From CAWDMN01 sp963803155 (GTDB lineage Bacteria > Acidobacteriota > Terriglobia > Versatilivoradales > Versatilivoraceae): a stretch of DNA of 64,000 bases. Position numbers and translations under genes: made by a program. This document shows positions 53,323 to 63,065 of this stretch, piece by piece. The notes beneath the pieces are model-generated. The model was not told where the DNA came from and did not search any database. It saw only the letters and a program-made list of their open reading frames with translations. Position 1 is the stretch's first letter, and each line of letters opens with the position of its first letter. The stretch lies in contig CAWDMN010000044.1 of the NCBI GenBank assembly GCA_963803155.1, forward strand, positions 10,126 to 74,125, written 5' to 3'.

Positions 53323-54599
53323 GGCCCCTCCCGCCCCCAATTTCCTGTTTCATCCTTGGGGGGAAAATATTTTTCTTATAGCACATTATTTTTTAAATGC
53401 ATTTTTTATTTTGCGACAGATAAAAATCACAGACTCCCAGCGCGACCGGCCGGGCGAATGCTGAGCAAAATCGGCCTCAGCGCAAATTCGCGAGTCACAA
53501 CCGCTGACCCCGTATGTGTGGAAATCGGTAACCGAATATCACACTCGTAAATACTTGATCGTCGATAAGACCCCGTGGATATGAGGAAAGAATATGTCAA
53601 TGATGATCTGACATGAGGTCAGCGGGAGGGTCGGTTTTAAAAATGTAATGCTTTGGGTGGGCTATAATTTTCGAGCTGTCCGAGTAGAAATAAGCCTGAC
53701 TGGACAGGGTTGATGTGCTGGAGGCAGAGCATTGGCTGAAATCGATTTCATTGGCGCAGAAGACGAAAATCAATATCCGAATCGCATGCACGTGATCATT
53801 GATTGTGTCCGTCGCTGGAACCTGATCGATGGAGAGGCGATTGAGTTGATCCTTCAAAGCGCAAAGCAAGTGAAGAAAAGCATCGCTAGGGCTCCGGAGC
53901 AAATCCAACGGTTGTTGGCCGAATGGCTTGAACCGGTCCATACGAGGTGATGGTTGCAGAATGCCTGGGTATTAGGATTGGTGAAATTTTGGGTTGCAGT
54001 GGCAAAATATTGATTTCGTCAATGCGACTATGTACATTCTATGAGACATCTGTCAGTGCCACGTGGATGAAGTCAAATCAAGTGCTTCTGATTCGATTCT
54101 GGCCTTGATACCTCAACTGCTGGCGGAATTAGCTTGTTGGAGAGCCACCGCGGTTTATGTCGCTCTAGACGATTTCGTTTTTGCCGGCGATTATAAGACC
54201 AAGCAACTTCCCCAAGCTGGTGTGCCCCGCGGGGATGAGTCAATTTTAAAAAAATCGCATCAAGCCTGCCGCAGCGCACGCTGGACTTGGAAGAATTACC
54301 TGGCATGTTTTTCCACATACTTGCGGATCTCTGTTAGGCAAGTTCGGCACCCGAATTAAGCAATTGCGAGGAGTTGAATGAAAAAGAAGGGGCAAATCAC
54401 GTTTGATTCCGTGATAACATAGCCCTGAATCGTCATCGATTATGTCGCGAACTAAAATCATACCGGGGAGAAGAACTATTCGGTTGGGAGCGAAATTTGG
54501 AATCCATCAAACCGGCTGTTCTCCCGAACGGAATTGACAGACTGCAGATCTGGGATTTATGAGAGAGATCCATTTGCCTGAGTCGGAAGGAGCCCATTT
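53323..54599. other. Unassigned region of about 1.3 kb
   Basis: Several frames of 60-115 codons lie on both strands. Those with the most protein-like composition are 53732-53950 plus (VRRWNLIDGEAIELILQSAK) and 54063-54359 plus. None has a clear ribosome binding site or known motif. With a dead transposase next to it, this may be decayed mobile DNA. Confidence 0.5.
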
Positions 54600-55589
54600 A
54601 TGTCAAACAAAGTTGGCCGACGTACCTTCATGAAGAATTCAGCAGCATCAACGATTGCTGCGGTAAGCCTTGGCGCCGTTCACGAAGCCTGGAGCACTCC
54701 ACGTCCTGCTGCTGATTCCGACAAATCTATCAAAGGCATGCCCAGAGGAAAAATAGGCAAGGTTGAGATCAGCCGCATGATTTGCGGATCCAATCCTTTT
54801 TATGGTGGCGCCCACAGCCGAGACCTGATTTATGTCAGCAAGTTGCTGGAGCAATATTGCACCCAGGAGAAGATCTTAGACACACTCGAGCTATGTGAAA
54901 AGAGCGGCATAAACACAATGATTGAAGGAGAGTCCCTTTCCGTCAGATACCGAAAAGAGAGGGGAGGCAACCTCCAGGGCTTGGCAATGATCATGCTGGA
55001 GGGCGAAAACGTCATGACCGGCCAAACCTTGATCGATACAACTCAGAAAGCCATTGACAATGGAGTGGTCGGGGCCTTCATCAGGGGAGCTGAGGCAGAC
55101 CGCTGGGTGCGGACCAATAAACTGGATCTTATAGAGAAGTTTCTCGCTCATGTCAGAAAAAACGGCTTGATCGCCGGGGTCGGCGCCCACGATATACGGG
55201 TGCCAGTGGCCTGTGAACGCGCCGGCCTGATACCCGATTTCCATTTCAAAACCTTTCATCACGATCGTTACTATTCGGCGCCACCCAAGGAGAAGAGGAA
55301 GCCATTTCTGGTCGACAGCTGGGGCCCGGATGACCACGACTGCATCTGGGAACAATATCCGGATGAAACCATCGAGTTCATGAAGACGGTCAAGACTCCC
55401 TGGATCGCTTTTAAGGTCCTGGCCGCCGGCGCCATTCGTCCCGAGGAAGGCTTCCGGTACGCGTTCCAGCACGGAGCTGATTTTCTGGCGGTCGGGATGC
55501 TCGACTTCTGGGTGAAACAAAATGTGGAAATGGCAAATCAGATTCTTTATGATCCGACCATCCAAAATCGTAATCGTCAATGGGCCTAA
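54600..55589 (+). CDS. Tat-exported aldo/keto-reductase-like barrel protein
   Basis: 329 residues, ATG after GAAGGAGCC. The N-terminus GRRTFMKNSAASTIAAVSLG is a twin-arginine signal, so it is exported folded. The body is an alpha/beta barrel of the kind annotated as aldo/keto-reductase-like (ISRMICGSNPFYGGAHSRD, CEKSGINTMIEGESL, GLIAGVGAHDIRVPVACERA, FMKTVKTPWIAFKVLAAGAI, GADFLAVGMLDFWV). The Asp/Tyr/Lys/His tetrad of true reductases is not evident, so the reaction is unknown. It is the first gene of the Tat-enzyme group and converges on the isomerase-like gene. Confidence 0.75.
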   Translation: MSNKVGRRTFMKNSAASTIAAVSLGAVHEAWSTPRPAADSDKSIKGMPRGKIGKVEISRMICGSNPFYGGAHSRDLIYVSKLLEQYCTQEKILDTLELCEKSGINTMIEGESLSVRYRKERGGNLQGLAMIMLEGENVMTGQTLIDTTQKAIDNGVVGAFIRGAEADRWVRTNKLDLIEKFLAHVRKNGLIAGVGAHDIRVPVACERAGLIPDFHFKTFHHDRYYSAPPKEKRKPFLVDSWGPDDHDCIWEQYPDETIEFMKTVKTPWIAFKVLAAGAIRPEEGFRYAFQHGADFLAVGMLDFWVKQNVEMANQILYDPTIQNRNRQWA

Positions 55590-55721
55590 ATTCTGGCTGG
55601 CTCTGGCAAATTGATATTTTGACCGGTCCCGCCGGTTAGCACTCCGCCCCAACGAGGGGGCTCGTAAAAGCGGAGAGAAGCCGGGGGCTAGCAGAAATCG
55701 ATGAGTCGCACTTTGCTTATT

Positions 55722-57155
55722 TCAGGCGACTCCGCCTTCTTCGAGGAGCTTGAGGCCCATGAGTGTGCAGAGGTCCTCGAGCGGCTTTCGATAATCGCCG
55801 TAAAACACTACCCGATGCAGGAGCGTCATCATATCGCCTTTCACCACATCGGCGCCCCAGTTGAGGAATAGCCTCCGGGCATCGGGGACTTCCTGGGTGA
55901 ACTGCGTGCGGCAGGCCAGCGGATTTTTGCTGATCTCGATGATCTTCCCGGGCGTGTAGAGCAGCGTATCGAGGTTTGCCAGCTTGGCACACGTCACCGG
56001 CTGGCTAATGCGGTTCTCCACCTGCAGCGCCACTCCGCCTTGGGTGTCGGTCTGCGTCCGTATGATGAAGGGTCTGCGTTCGCTATCGGGCCCGTCGAGC
56101 CTGGTCGCTGACGTGCAGTGGAAATGCACCATTGCGTTTTTCGCCATGTCGATCACCGGGTCCGTGATAAATCCCGGCTTGCGGAAGGCATAAGCAAACA
56201 AGAGCATTGTCAACGTCGAGTCAATATCACCTTCACAGGCGCCGACGTACCCCATGTCATTGAGCTTGCTGAACGTCAGGCAGCCGCGCGGATCCCCCAT
56301 GCAATGCACGCTGCACACAGCCTGTGCCTTCTCCTCGATCATGATCTTTTTCACCGCCAGATAGTACCTGGCCGAGAAGATGATCTCCTCTCGCGTCGGC
56401 TCGATGATCTGCTGCGCAGGCTTGAGCCAGTATGTCTCAGCTTCCGCTGCCGAGGCCTGCGGGTCAATGGAATCACACACCCGCAATACGCGTTCCTGGG
56501 TGATCGTTACCAGATCGGTCCCCAATTTCGCTTTGACCTGCGCAGGGTCGCAGGCAGCCGCGGAACCATGCGGTCCGCCGATGGCCAGGATCCGCGTCTG
56601 CCGCATCTTGGCTGGCACTCTTAACAATTCCACGCCGCGATCGATTTCTTTCCAGTCGCTCGTCGGCAGCAGTACGACCTTCTTCCCCTCCTTGTGCCAT
56701 TGCGGGAAATACATCCAGTGATGGCCGCTGAACGGTTGGGAGAAGAGCGTCGTGGGCAGGCCAACATCAATCAGTTTGCCGATCACCGGCGGATCGCCGC
56801 CATGGCCTGACAGGTGCACGATAAACAATGCGTCGGCATTTTTGGCTTTCTCGGCAACGGCGGCCACTTCCGCTGGAGGAACCAGGTCTCCACCCAGGAA
56901 CTGCACATCGCCAAGCTTTTTTTCGAGGTCGGTAAAGTACCGATTGAATTTTCCGATTTCTTCGGTGGGATGGGTCAAATAGCTATCGCCAGTGCGGCCG
57001 ACGAACAGGCGGTAGATCTTGGCCGGTGGCATGGGTGGCCACTCGGAACCGCCTTCGGCGGCAAAAGAATTCTCGCGCATGGTCTGTGCGGCCAGCAACG
57101 CCCCGCCCATTGCCGCAGCACCCATGAATTCTCGTCGATTATAACCTTGACACAT
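55722..57155 (-). CDS. Tat-exported L-fucose/arabinose isomerase-like protein, copy 1
   Basis: 477 residues, ATG after AGGGAGG. The Tat signal is NRREFMGAAAMGGALLA. The body resembles the sugar isomerase fold of FucI/AraA-type proteins: ADALFIVHLSGHGG and TTLFSQPFSGHHWMYFP in the first half, and CLTFSKLNDMGYVGACEGDIDSTLTML with FITDPVIDMAKN and VHFHCTSAT in the second. The Glu (ACEGD), Asp (TDPVID) and His (HFHC) are at positions where such isomerases bind their metal; this is inferred from pattern only. Known isomerases of this type are cytoplasmic, so Tat export is unusual. The paralogue is at 61284-62714. Confidence 0.75.
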   Translation of the reverse strand: MCQGYNRREFMGAAAMGGALLAAQTMRENSFAAEGGSEWPPMPPAKIYRLFVGRTGDSYLTHPTEEIGKFNRYFTDLEKKLGDVQFLGGDLVPPAEVAAVAEKAKNADALFIVHLSGHGGDPPVIGKLIDVGLPTTLFSQPFSGHHWMYFPQWHKEGKKVVLLPTSDWKEIDRGVELLRVPAKMRQTRILAIGGPHGSAAACDPAQVKAKLGTDLVTITQERVLRVCDSIDPQASAAEAETYWLKPAQQIIEPTREEIIFSARYYLAVKKIMIEEKAQAVCSVHCMGDPRGCLTFSKLNDMGYVGACEGDIDSTLTMLLFAYAFRKPGFITDPVIDMAKNAMVHFHCTSATRLDGPDSERRPFIIRTQTDTQGGVALQVENRISQPVTCAKLANLDTLLYTPGKIIEISKNPLACRTQFTQEVPDARRLFLNWGADVVKGDMMTLLHRVVFYGDYRKPLEDLCTLMGLKLLEEGGVA

Positions 57156-57479
57156 GGTTTTCCTCCCTAAGTCTAATGCAGAAATTTGTTAGGTCAGGAG
57201 ACCATCATGAAAGATGGACCCCTCAACATAAGATGGTGATCGTTTGCTTATCCATGGGGAACAGAATAATACCGGCTGGCGTCGGAATTTCTCGAAATTG
57301 TCTCACGCCTTGCCTCTTCTTTACGACTCAAGCGCAAAAATCCAAAAGAGCTGTCGAGATGGAACTATCGCCACAAATGCCGCCGATATTCTGTTACTTA
57401 ATGCGCTGAAAGTGATCCTGCTTCTTTTCCCCCCAACCGGGTCTTACTTCGCTCGGCTATCCATTTATGCCAGAGGTGC
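57156..57479. other. Intergenic region
   Basis: 324 bases between two minus-strand Tat-protein genes. It should hold the promoter of the isomerase-like gene. I see no clear -35/-10 pair or repeat. Confidence 0.4.
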
Positions 57480-58817
57480 TCACCCCTGTTTCAGCGCCAC
57501 CAATTCGATCCCCTTGCCTGCGCCCAGGTTGCGGGAGTATTTCTTGTCCTGGGGATTATTCCAGTGCTCATGGACACCGAGACTGGGGAGCCGTTTTTCA
57601 GGTTTGGCGTGATCTGGGTCGTAGAAGGTGCCCGACGGCGGGTCGGGGGCTAGCGCCGCCTCGTGGAGATAGTCGTCCACGCCCGTCTGCCGCGGCGGGC
57701 CAGGTAGTTCGGCCGAAAGAAAGTCGAATGCCACCGAATCGATGGCTACTGGGTCCTGCGAGGCGAAGAGGCTTGCAGTCCAGTTTCCATTAAAGGGGGG
57801 CAAGTTAAACTTCCGCGGCGCCTGGTCGCCGGGATGGATGCCGGAAAAAAGCCCGTCGATCAGGTAAAGCACTGTCTTGCCGCCAAAATGCCCGTGCCCC
57901 ATTAAATCGACCTGCTCGCGGTAGACTTTCGTCTGCTTGAGGAAGGCGTTGCGGTGGATGTCCTGGTAGCCTGTCTCGGCCGGCCAGCGAATCAGTGAGC
58001 CGAAATGGTTCTTGCCGCAAAGTGTCACACCGGTGGAGCCGTGCGCCTTGAAGTTAGCGAAGTTTACAAGATACTCTGCCTCAGCGAAACAGGAGGGTAC
58101 GAAATCGGGCTTCTTCCCCTCCGGGCGGCAGCTCCAGCAGAGAGGTACCGACGACGGCTTGGCTTCGATCCGCCCGAATTTGCCGGCATGGTCCACGAAC
58201 CGAACGGCGGGATGCTGCTTGGAGATCGGCTCGTAGTACTCATGGACGATGTAAGCCAGGGTGTCGCAAACGGTGATGTCCGGCTCGGCCACGCCGATGG
58301 AGACCAGCTGCCGCAGCAGGGCGTTGATCATCTGCGGCGCCGTGTTCATATAGTCCTGCCGTTTTACCAGCGTATACGTCTCCGGATTGACGGCCCCCTC
58401 ACGAAAGATCATGCCGACCCAATTCGGTTTGATCACCAGCTTCTCACCCGGCTTGTAGCCGACAGGGCCCTTGCCGCGGGCCTGGTTGAGATGGCGGATC
58501 AGCCCATCCCACGCCTTGCCGACCGTGGGCTGGCCGGTCAACTCGCAGACTGCGCGGTCCATCATCTCGTCGATTCGCTCCTGTTTTGTGCGGCCGCCCT
58601 CATACCAGCGGCCGTCGCCGGGGCCCTTCCAATCCGTGACCTTCGGATCATGAAACCAGACGACGCGACCAGGGCGGATACCTTTGGCCTCGCCAATTGG
58701 CTGAAGCGGCTCGGCCTGCTGAACGGACTCGGCTGCCAAGACCGGGCTTAGGCGCAAGGCCCAGCCAACGGCCACCGATTGCTGGATGAACTGACGCCGG
58801 GTAAGTAAGTTCTTCAT
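57480..58817 (-). CDS. Tat-exported DUF362 domain protein
   Basis: 445 residues from ATG 58817, which follows GCGAGGTG; a GTG at 58826 lies within that site. The Tat signal is TRRQFIQQSVAVGWALRLSP. The DUF362 core is recognisable (EKLVIKPNWVGMIFREGAV, PDITVCDTLAYIVHEYYEP, LVNFANFKAHGSTGVTLCGKNHFGSL, LYLIDGLFSG, ASQDPVAIDSVAFDFLSAEL). DUF362 proteins often occur with iron-sulfur clusters, but the motif CxxCxxC is not seen here. Biochemical role unknown. The export signal and neighbours suggest a periplasmic task shared with the isomerase-like and oxidoreductase proteins. Confidence 0.82.
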   Translation of the reverse strand: MKNLLTRRQFIQQSVAVGWALRLSPVLAAESVQQAEPLQPIGEAKGIRPGRVVWFHDPKVTDWKGPGDGRWYEGGRTKQERIDEMMDRAVCELTGQPTVGKAWDGLIRHLNQARGKGPVGYKPGEKLVIKPNWVGMIFREGAVNPETYTLVKRQDYMNTAPQMINALLRQLVSIGVAEPDITVCDTLAYIVHEYYEPISKQHPAVRFVDHAGKFGRIEAKPSSVPLCWSCRPEGKKPDFVPSCFAEAEYLVNFANFKAHGSTGVTLCGKNHFGSLIRWPAETGYQDIHRNAFLKQTKVYREQVDLMGHGHFGGKTVLYLIDGLFSGIHPGDQAPRKFNLPPFNGNWTASLFASQDPVAIDSVAFDFLSAELPGPPRQTGVDDYLHEAALAPDPPSGTFYDPDHAKPEKRLPSLGVHEHWNNPQDKKYSRNLGAGKGIELVALKQG

Positions 58818-59443
58818 GGTTCGCACCTCGCTAGAAAATCGCTATCAGTTCGACTAGGATACAGTTCCCCTCCTTGTCCAAGTAGGGGAATCGCGCCGCT
58901 GATTTTCACAATCTGTTTATGACGGCGTGCTGTCATGGACGACTCCCTTGTATCATTGGCGAACTGGACTGTGATTCATAATCACCATTTATACACGGCT
59001 GCAAGAAGAGAGACAATGCTTTTGTGGGAATATCCCACGATCGATGACGCCAAAGTCACAGTCCTTCGTCTCAAAAACGCTGACGCCCCTTGGGGCGTGC
59101 CGCCGGACGTCGGATAGAGCAAAAGCTGCTGGCTCGTTAAATCTCCGGCGGCCAAGAGACCACAGCCCTGCCGCACGACCTCTCCGATTGCAGATAGCCG
59201 GGTCTCCGAGTCTGCACTACCGGTTGCAGCTTCAGCACATTTTTCAATCCTTTTGCCTCAACGAATCAGACCCCATTACAGCCCAGCCAACCGGTGATTA
59301 GCAATGCTACAATGGTTAGATTCTTCAACTGCTGAGGGCAACCTAGTGAAATCTTGGAAGGAAACTGGCAATTTGATATCCTCGCTAAGAATACGACCCA
59401 CAAGGGCAATAAGGTTCAGGAACTAAAGCGGAGGAGTCCTTCG
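58818..59443. other. Intergenic region between divergent genes
   Basis: About 625 bases, no gene supported. It contains a family A repeat fragment on the minus strand (58918-58952). Confidence 0.5.
58918..58952 (-). repeat. Dispersed repeat family A, copy 6 (partial)
   Basis: Minus strand: CAAGGGAGTCGTCCATGACA followed by the second half of the hairpin (58920-58935, TGACAGC-ACG-CCGTCA with one mismatch). The downstream AACAAGA part is missing. Confidence 0.5.
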
Positions 59444-60424
59444 ATGGAAAAGCGCAAGCTGGGCAACACCGAATTAGAGATTACCCCTATCGGGCTGGGA
59501 GCCTGGGCCATGGGTGGCGGGGGATGGACCTTCGGTTGGGGGCCACAAGATGACAGTGAGTCGATCGCCGCGATTCGCCGTGCGCTGGAACTGGGCATCA
59601 ACTGGATCGATACCGCCGCTATCTATGGGCTTGGACGTTCGGAGCAAGTTGTGGCCCGCGCACTCGCGGAGATCCCGTCTTCACAACGGCCGCTGGTGTT
59701 CACCAAGTGCAGCCTCGTCTGGGATGAACAGGGGAACATATCCCACAACCTGGAGCCCGCGTCAATCCGTAAGGAAGTTGACGCAAGTTTGCAGCGGTTG
59801 CGTGTCGAAACCATCGACCTGTACCAGATCCACTGGCCTAATTTCAGAGGTGGCAATTCTCCTTCACTGGGCATCGAAGGCGCCTGGCAAACTCTTGCGG
59901 AAATGAGAGAAGCGGGCAAGATTCGTTACATCGGAGTATCCAACTTCAACGTCAGTGAGCTGGAACGGATCAGCCAGATCGCCCCGGTGAGTTCTCTGCA
60001 GCCTCCCTACTCGATGCTCCAGCGCAATGTGGAAGCTGCGATACTACCTTACTGTGCGGCTCACTCCATCGGGGTGATCGTTTATTCGCCTATGCAGTCG
60101 GGATTGCTCAGCGGAACCATGACGCGCCAACGGATAGCTGCAATGCCGAAGGACGACTGGCGCTTGACCAAAGCCCCTGAGTTCCAGGAGCCCCGGCTTT
60201 CCAGGAATCTTTGCTTGGTCGAACAACTTAGAGCCATCGGCCTGCGGCACGGTCGCTCCCCCGGTGAAGTAGCCATCGCCTGGACGCTCCGCGGACCGGA
60301 AGTAACTGGAGCGATCGTAGGGGCTCGTCGGCCGAGCCAGGTTGAAGGATTCATCGGGGCTGCCGAATTCCGGCTTAGCAACGAAGAGATCAGTGAAATC
60401 GAAGGAATGCTCTCCCAAGCCTGA
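59444..60424 (+). CDS. Aldo/keto reductase
   Basis: 326 residues from ATG 59444, chosen for GGAGGAG upstream and because MEKRKLGNTELEITPIGLGA is the canonical family start. The catalytic tetrad is complete: Asp56, Tyr61, Lys88 and His130 (NWIDTAAIYG, VFTKCS, LYQIHWP). Further signatures are IRYIGVSNFNVSEL and VTGAIVGARRPSQVEGFIGA. It is an NADPH-type oxidoreductase acting on carbonyls or sugars. It has no signal peptide, so it is cytoplasmic, unlike most genes around it. It might reduce or oxidise products delivered by the exported enzymes. Confidence 0.92.
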   Translation: MEKRKLGNTELEITPIGLGAWAMGGGGWTFGWGPQDDSESIAAIRRALELGINWIDTAAIYGLGRSEQVVARALAEIPSSQRPLVFTKCSLVWDEQGNISHNLEPASIRKEVDASLQRLRVETIDLYQIHWPNFRGGNSPSLGIEGAWQTLAEMREAGKIRYIGVSNFNVSELERISQIAPVSSLQPPYSMLQRNVEAAILPYCAAHSIGVIVYSPMQSGLLSGTMTRQRIAAMPKDDWRLTKAPEFQEPRLSRNLCLVEQLRAIGLRHGRSPGEVAIAWTLRGPEVTGAIVGARRPSQVEGFIGAAEFRLSNEEISEIEGMLSQA

Positions 60425-61283
60425 TTCCCGGAAAGCTGCGTCTAAAAGGGAGCAAGCGCCTCTACCCCAGGGAGAGAGTTCCCGAAGGCCAGTGTTCAGC
60501 ATATTAGTTCCGGATAGTGGAAAAATCATTTTGTCCCGATGATGAATTCTAAGGACCATGCTTTACAATGGCGTAAGTCCCTTCTTATGAAAATATTTAG
60601 CCAGGTTATTCTTTTGTCTTTTTTTTCAGCTCCTCCGGATTGGCGCTTCCACCGGGGTACCAAGGGAAACCGTCTAAAGATCAAAATCACAATCTTGGAC
60701 CGCAAGTGACCCCCTGATATAGGCCAACAGGCGAGCCCAACAATCTATTCCATCCTCCCACTCTCAAACGAAATAGTTGAGTCGGGATTGTGGGCCTTAT
60801 CTGAGGTTGGGAAAAGGAAATTTGAGCCTGAAGGTGGGAAGTTGTAAACTATGGCTTGTCAATTTGTTCGAGTTTGTTGGCCTCAGGGGGTGAAAAGCGT
60901 CTTGGCTTCGGATGGCAGGGGTGGAGCAGGGAATGGTTGCATGACCCCCCTGGGCTTTTCCACGAGTACCGGGTGGCTTGTTTCCCATGGTGCTCCTCAG
61001 CAGCCCCGACCCGATACGCCCAATAGCCCTTGTCGTACAATGTGCAGGAATGCATAGTGCGGGAAATCCGATCGCTACGAATGATGCGGCAGGAACTGGA
61101 AAGGGAGCGGCAAGACTTTCTCTGAGCGGTTGTGCCAATTCGCGTCCCTACTGCCTGTTCGAGGCCGCGCGCGGTTGGAGGCCTCACGCGAGCATCTTTG
61201 CCGGCAACTTCATATTGCCTTAGACACGGGCAACTTATCTGCAGCTACCCTCTCTGGGCTTATTGTCACTCCAAGGAGAAACT
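60425..61283. other. Intergenic region, nothing assigned
   Basis: About 860 bases. Overlapping frames of 65-113 codons on both strands are not credible. A short plus-strand stretch near 61059-61125 reads VREIRSLRMMRQELERERQD in one frame, which looks like a helical protein end, but it has stops close upstream. It may be the remnant of a lost gene. Confidence 0.4.
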
Positions 61284-62714
61284 ATGACGAATAAGAACGA
61301 TCTTTCGCGAAGGGAGTTCCTGGGTACGACAGCGGCCACTATGGCCGTGGTAGGAGGAATGAACCTGCAGGCATCAGTTTCCGCTGAGGCAGGCGGTGCG
61401 GCACCAGCCGTGCGTCTCTCGCCTGCGTCGATACTCGTCCTTTATCTGGCCAAGCCCGTTCCCACTTGGCCACGACCGGATTTCAAGCCTCAAGATGACA
61501 TCCAACGCATCCGGCCGGTGCTCGACGCTTTCGAAGCCAAACCTGAGCCCGCGGTGAAATTCGTGGGTCACGAACTGTTGCGTGTGCCTGACGATCTTTC
61601 GCGGGTTCAAGGGGCAATCCAGAAAGCCGACGGCCTGCTGGTCTTCAACCTGACTTCCACGGTTAAGAATCTGATTGACCCGCTGAGCGAATTCGGTTTG
61701 CCTCTTGTTCTGTTTTCGCAGCCCTACAGCGGTCATGACTGGAGTGGATGGGCGAACCTGCTTGCCAGGGGGCGGCGAGTGGAAGTTGTGGCCTCAAGTG
61801 ATTTCGGCGATCTGGAGACGCCTTTGCGCGTGTTGGCCGCCCGGCACCATCTCCGCCAGAGCCGGGTCGTGTGCATTCAGCCCGAAACTCAGCCCAGTGC
61901 CTTAAGCAGCGCACTGGAGGAAAAATTCGGCGCAACTATTCGGTTTGTACCATATTCCCGCCTGCAGACTCTCTATGAGGCCGCGGACCACCAAGCGGCG
62001 CAGCGCGATGCTACGGTTTTCATGAAGGCCGCCCTGAAGGTAGTGGAACCGAAGCCTGCCGAGGTCGTTGATGCGTTCCGCCTTTATCACGCCGTCGAGA
62101 AACTGCTGGAAGAAGAACAGGCCAATGCCATCACGATAGACTGCCTCGGGGGCTTCCGCCGGGGAGATCTACCTGCCTACCCGTGCGTCTCGTGGTCCAA
62201 GCTGAACGATCGCCGCGGCCTCTGCGGGGTCTGCGAAGCTGATTTGCACGCCACTTTCACACAGATGCTTTTCACCTATTTCTCCGGAAAACCTGGCTTC
62301 GTCAGTGACCCGGTCATCGATACTAAGACCAACACGGTGATTCACGCGCATTGTGTCAGCCCCACTTATCTGGACGGTTTTGACCAACCTCCATCGCCTT
62401 ACATCGTGCGCTCACACATGGAGGACAACAAGGGCGTCTCCTTGCAGGTCAAGTGGCGCAGCGTAGGCCAGACCGTGACTTTGGCCAAGCTGGCGGATGC
62501 CGAAACTCTACTGGTCTCCACGGGGAAGGTCGTCGCCACGCCGGATCTGCCCCGCGGCTGTCGAACCAAGTTCGCCACACAAGTGCAGGACGCGTCCAAG
62601 ATGCTCTTGAACTACTCCGGTGACTTGCACCGCGTCCTATTTTGCGGCGACCACCTGCACGCGGCGCATCAAATGGGCCACCTGCTCAACCTCAAGGTAG
62701 TCGAAGAGACCTAA
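61284..62714 (+). CDS. Tat-exported L-fucose/arabinose isomerase-like protein, copy 2
   Basis: 476 residues from ATG 61284, which follows CCAAGGAGAAACT. The Tat signal is SRREFLGTTAATMAVVGG. It is a paralogue of 55722-57155: SQPYSGHDW, CVSWSKLNDRRGLCGVCEAD, FVSDPVIDTKTNTVIHAHCV and LDASK/QDASKMLLNYSGDLHRVLF-type endings match in order. The candidate metal ligands Glu (GVCEAD), Asp (SDPVID) and His (IHAHC) are kept. Same caveat as for copy 1: the isomerase fold is recognised by eye and the activity is not proven. It may act as a partner subunit or as a paralogue for another sugar. Confidence 0.75.
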   Translation: MTNKNDLSRREFLGTTAATMAVVGGMNLQASVSAEAGGAAPAVRLSPASILVLYLAKPVPTWPRPDFKPQDDIQRIRPVLDAFEAKPEPAVKFVGHELLRVPDDLSRVQGAIQKADGLLVFNLTSTVKNLIDPLSEFGLPLVLFSQPYSGHDWSGWANLLARGRRVEVVASSDFGDLETPLRVLAARHHLRQSRVVCIQPETQPSALSSALEEKFGATIRFVPYSRLQTLYEAADHQAAQRDATVFMKAALKVVEPKPAEVVDAFRLYHAVEKLLEEEQANAITIDCLGGFRRGDLPAYPCVSWSKLNDRRGLCGVCEADLHATFTQMLFTYFSGKPGFVSDPVIDTKTNTVIHAHCVSPTYLDGFDQPPSPYIVRSHMEDNKGVSLQVKWRSVGQTVTLAKLADAETLLVSTGKVVATPDLPRGCRTKFATQVQDASKMLLNYSGDLHRVLFCGDHLHAAHQMGHLLNLKVVEET

Positions 62715-63065
62715 CCAGATGTTTTTGCTTGTCTATGGCGAATTGCTATTTTGATCAAACCCGTAAGATCAAAAAGACTCGAACAGATTGAGATACCTTA
62801 TCGTATAGCTCCGCCTTTTGTGATCAAGGGCACTGGACCCAACCGAACTAAGGCACTTCACGGTTTCACCAGCTCTGGTGCGGAGACACCGCGCCTCAGG
62901 TCGAATCGAGGCCAATGGCCGGCTCTCCACCAGTCATTGCCGTAAAGAGACTTATAAATATTTACACTTTACGGATAGAAGCCATCTGATTTCGTTATAT
63001 GTTGTTCCCATTGGAGAACCAAGATGGAAGCATCCGGAAAGAATAGACAAGAAGGAGACCGAGCT
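62715..63065. other. Intergenic region
   Basis: 351 bases with no gene. The long minus-strand frame starting opposite the next gene intrudes here but is a shadow. AT-rich sequence around 62950-63000 is a plausible promoter location, without a convincing consensus match. Confidence 0.4.

Noticed and set aside
53597..53950. Opposed frames near the IS630 remnant
   Set aside because: Neither has a start signal or motif. Possibly decayed coding DNA, not supported as genes.
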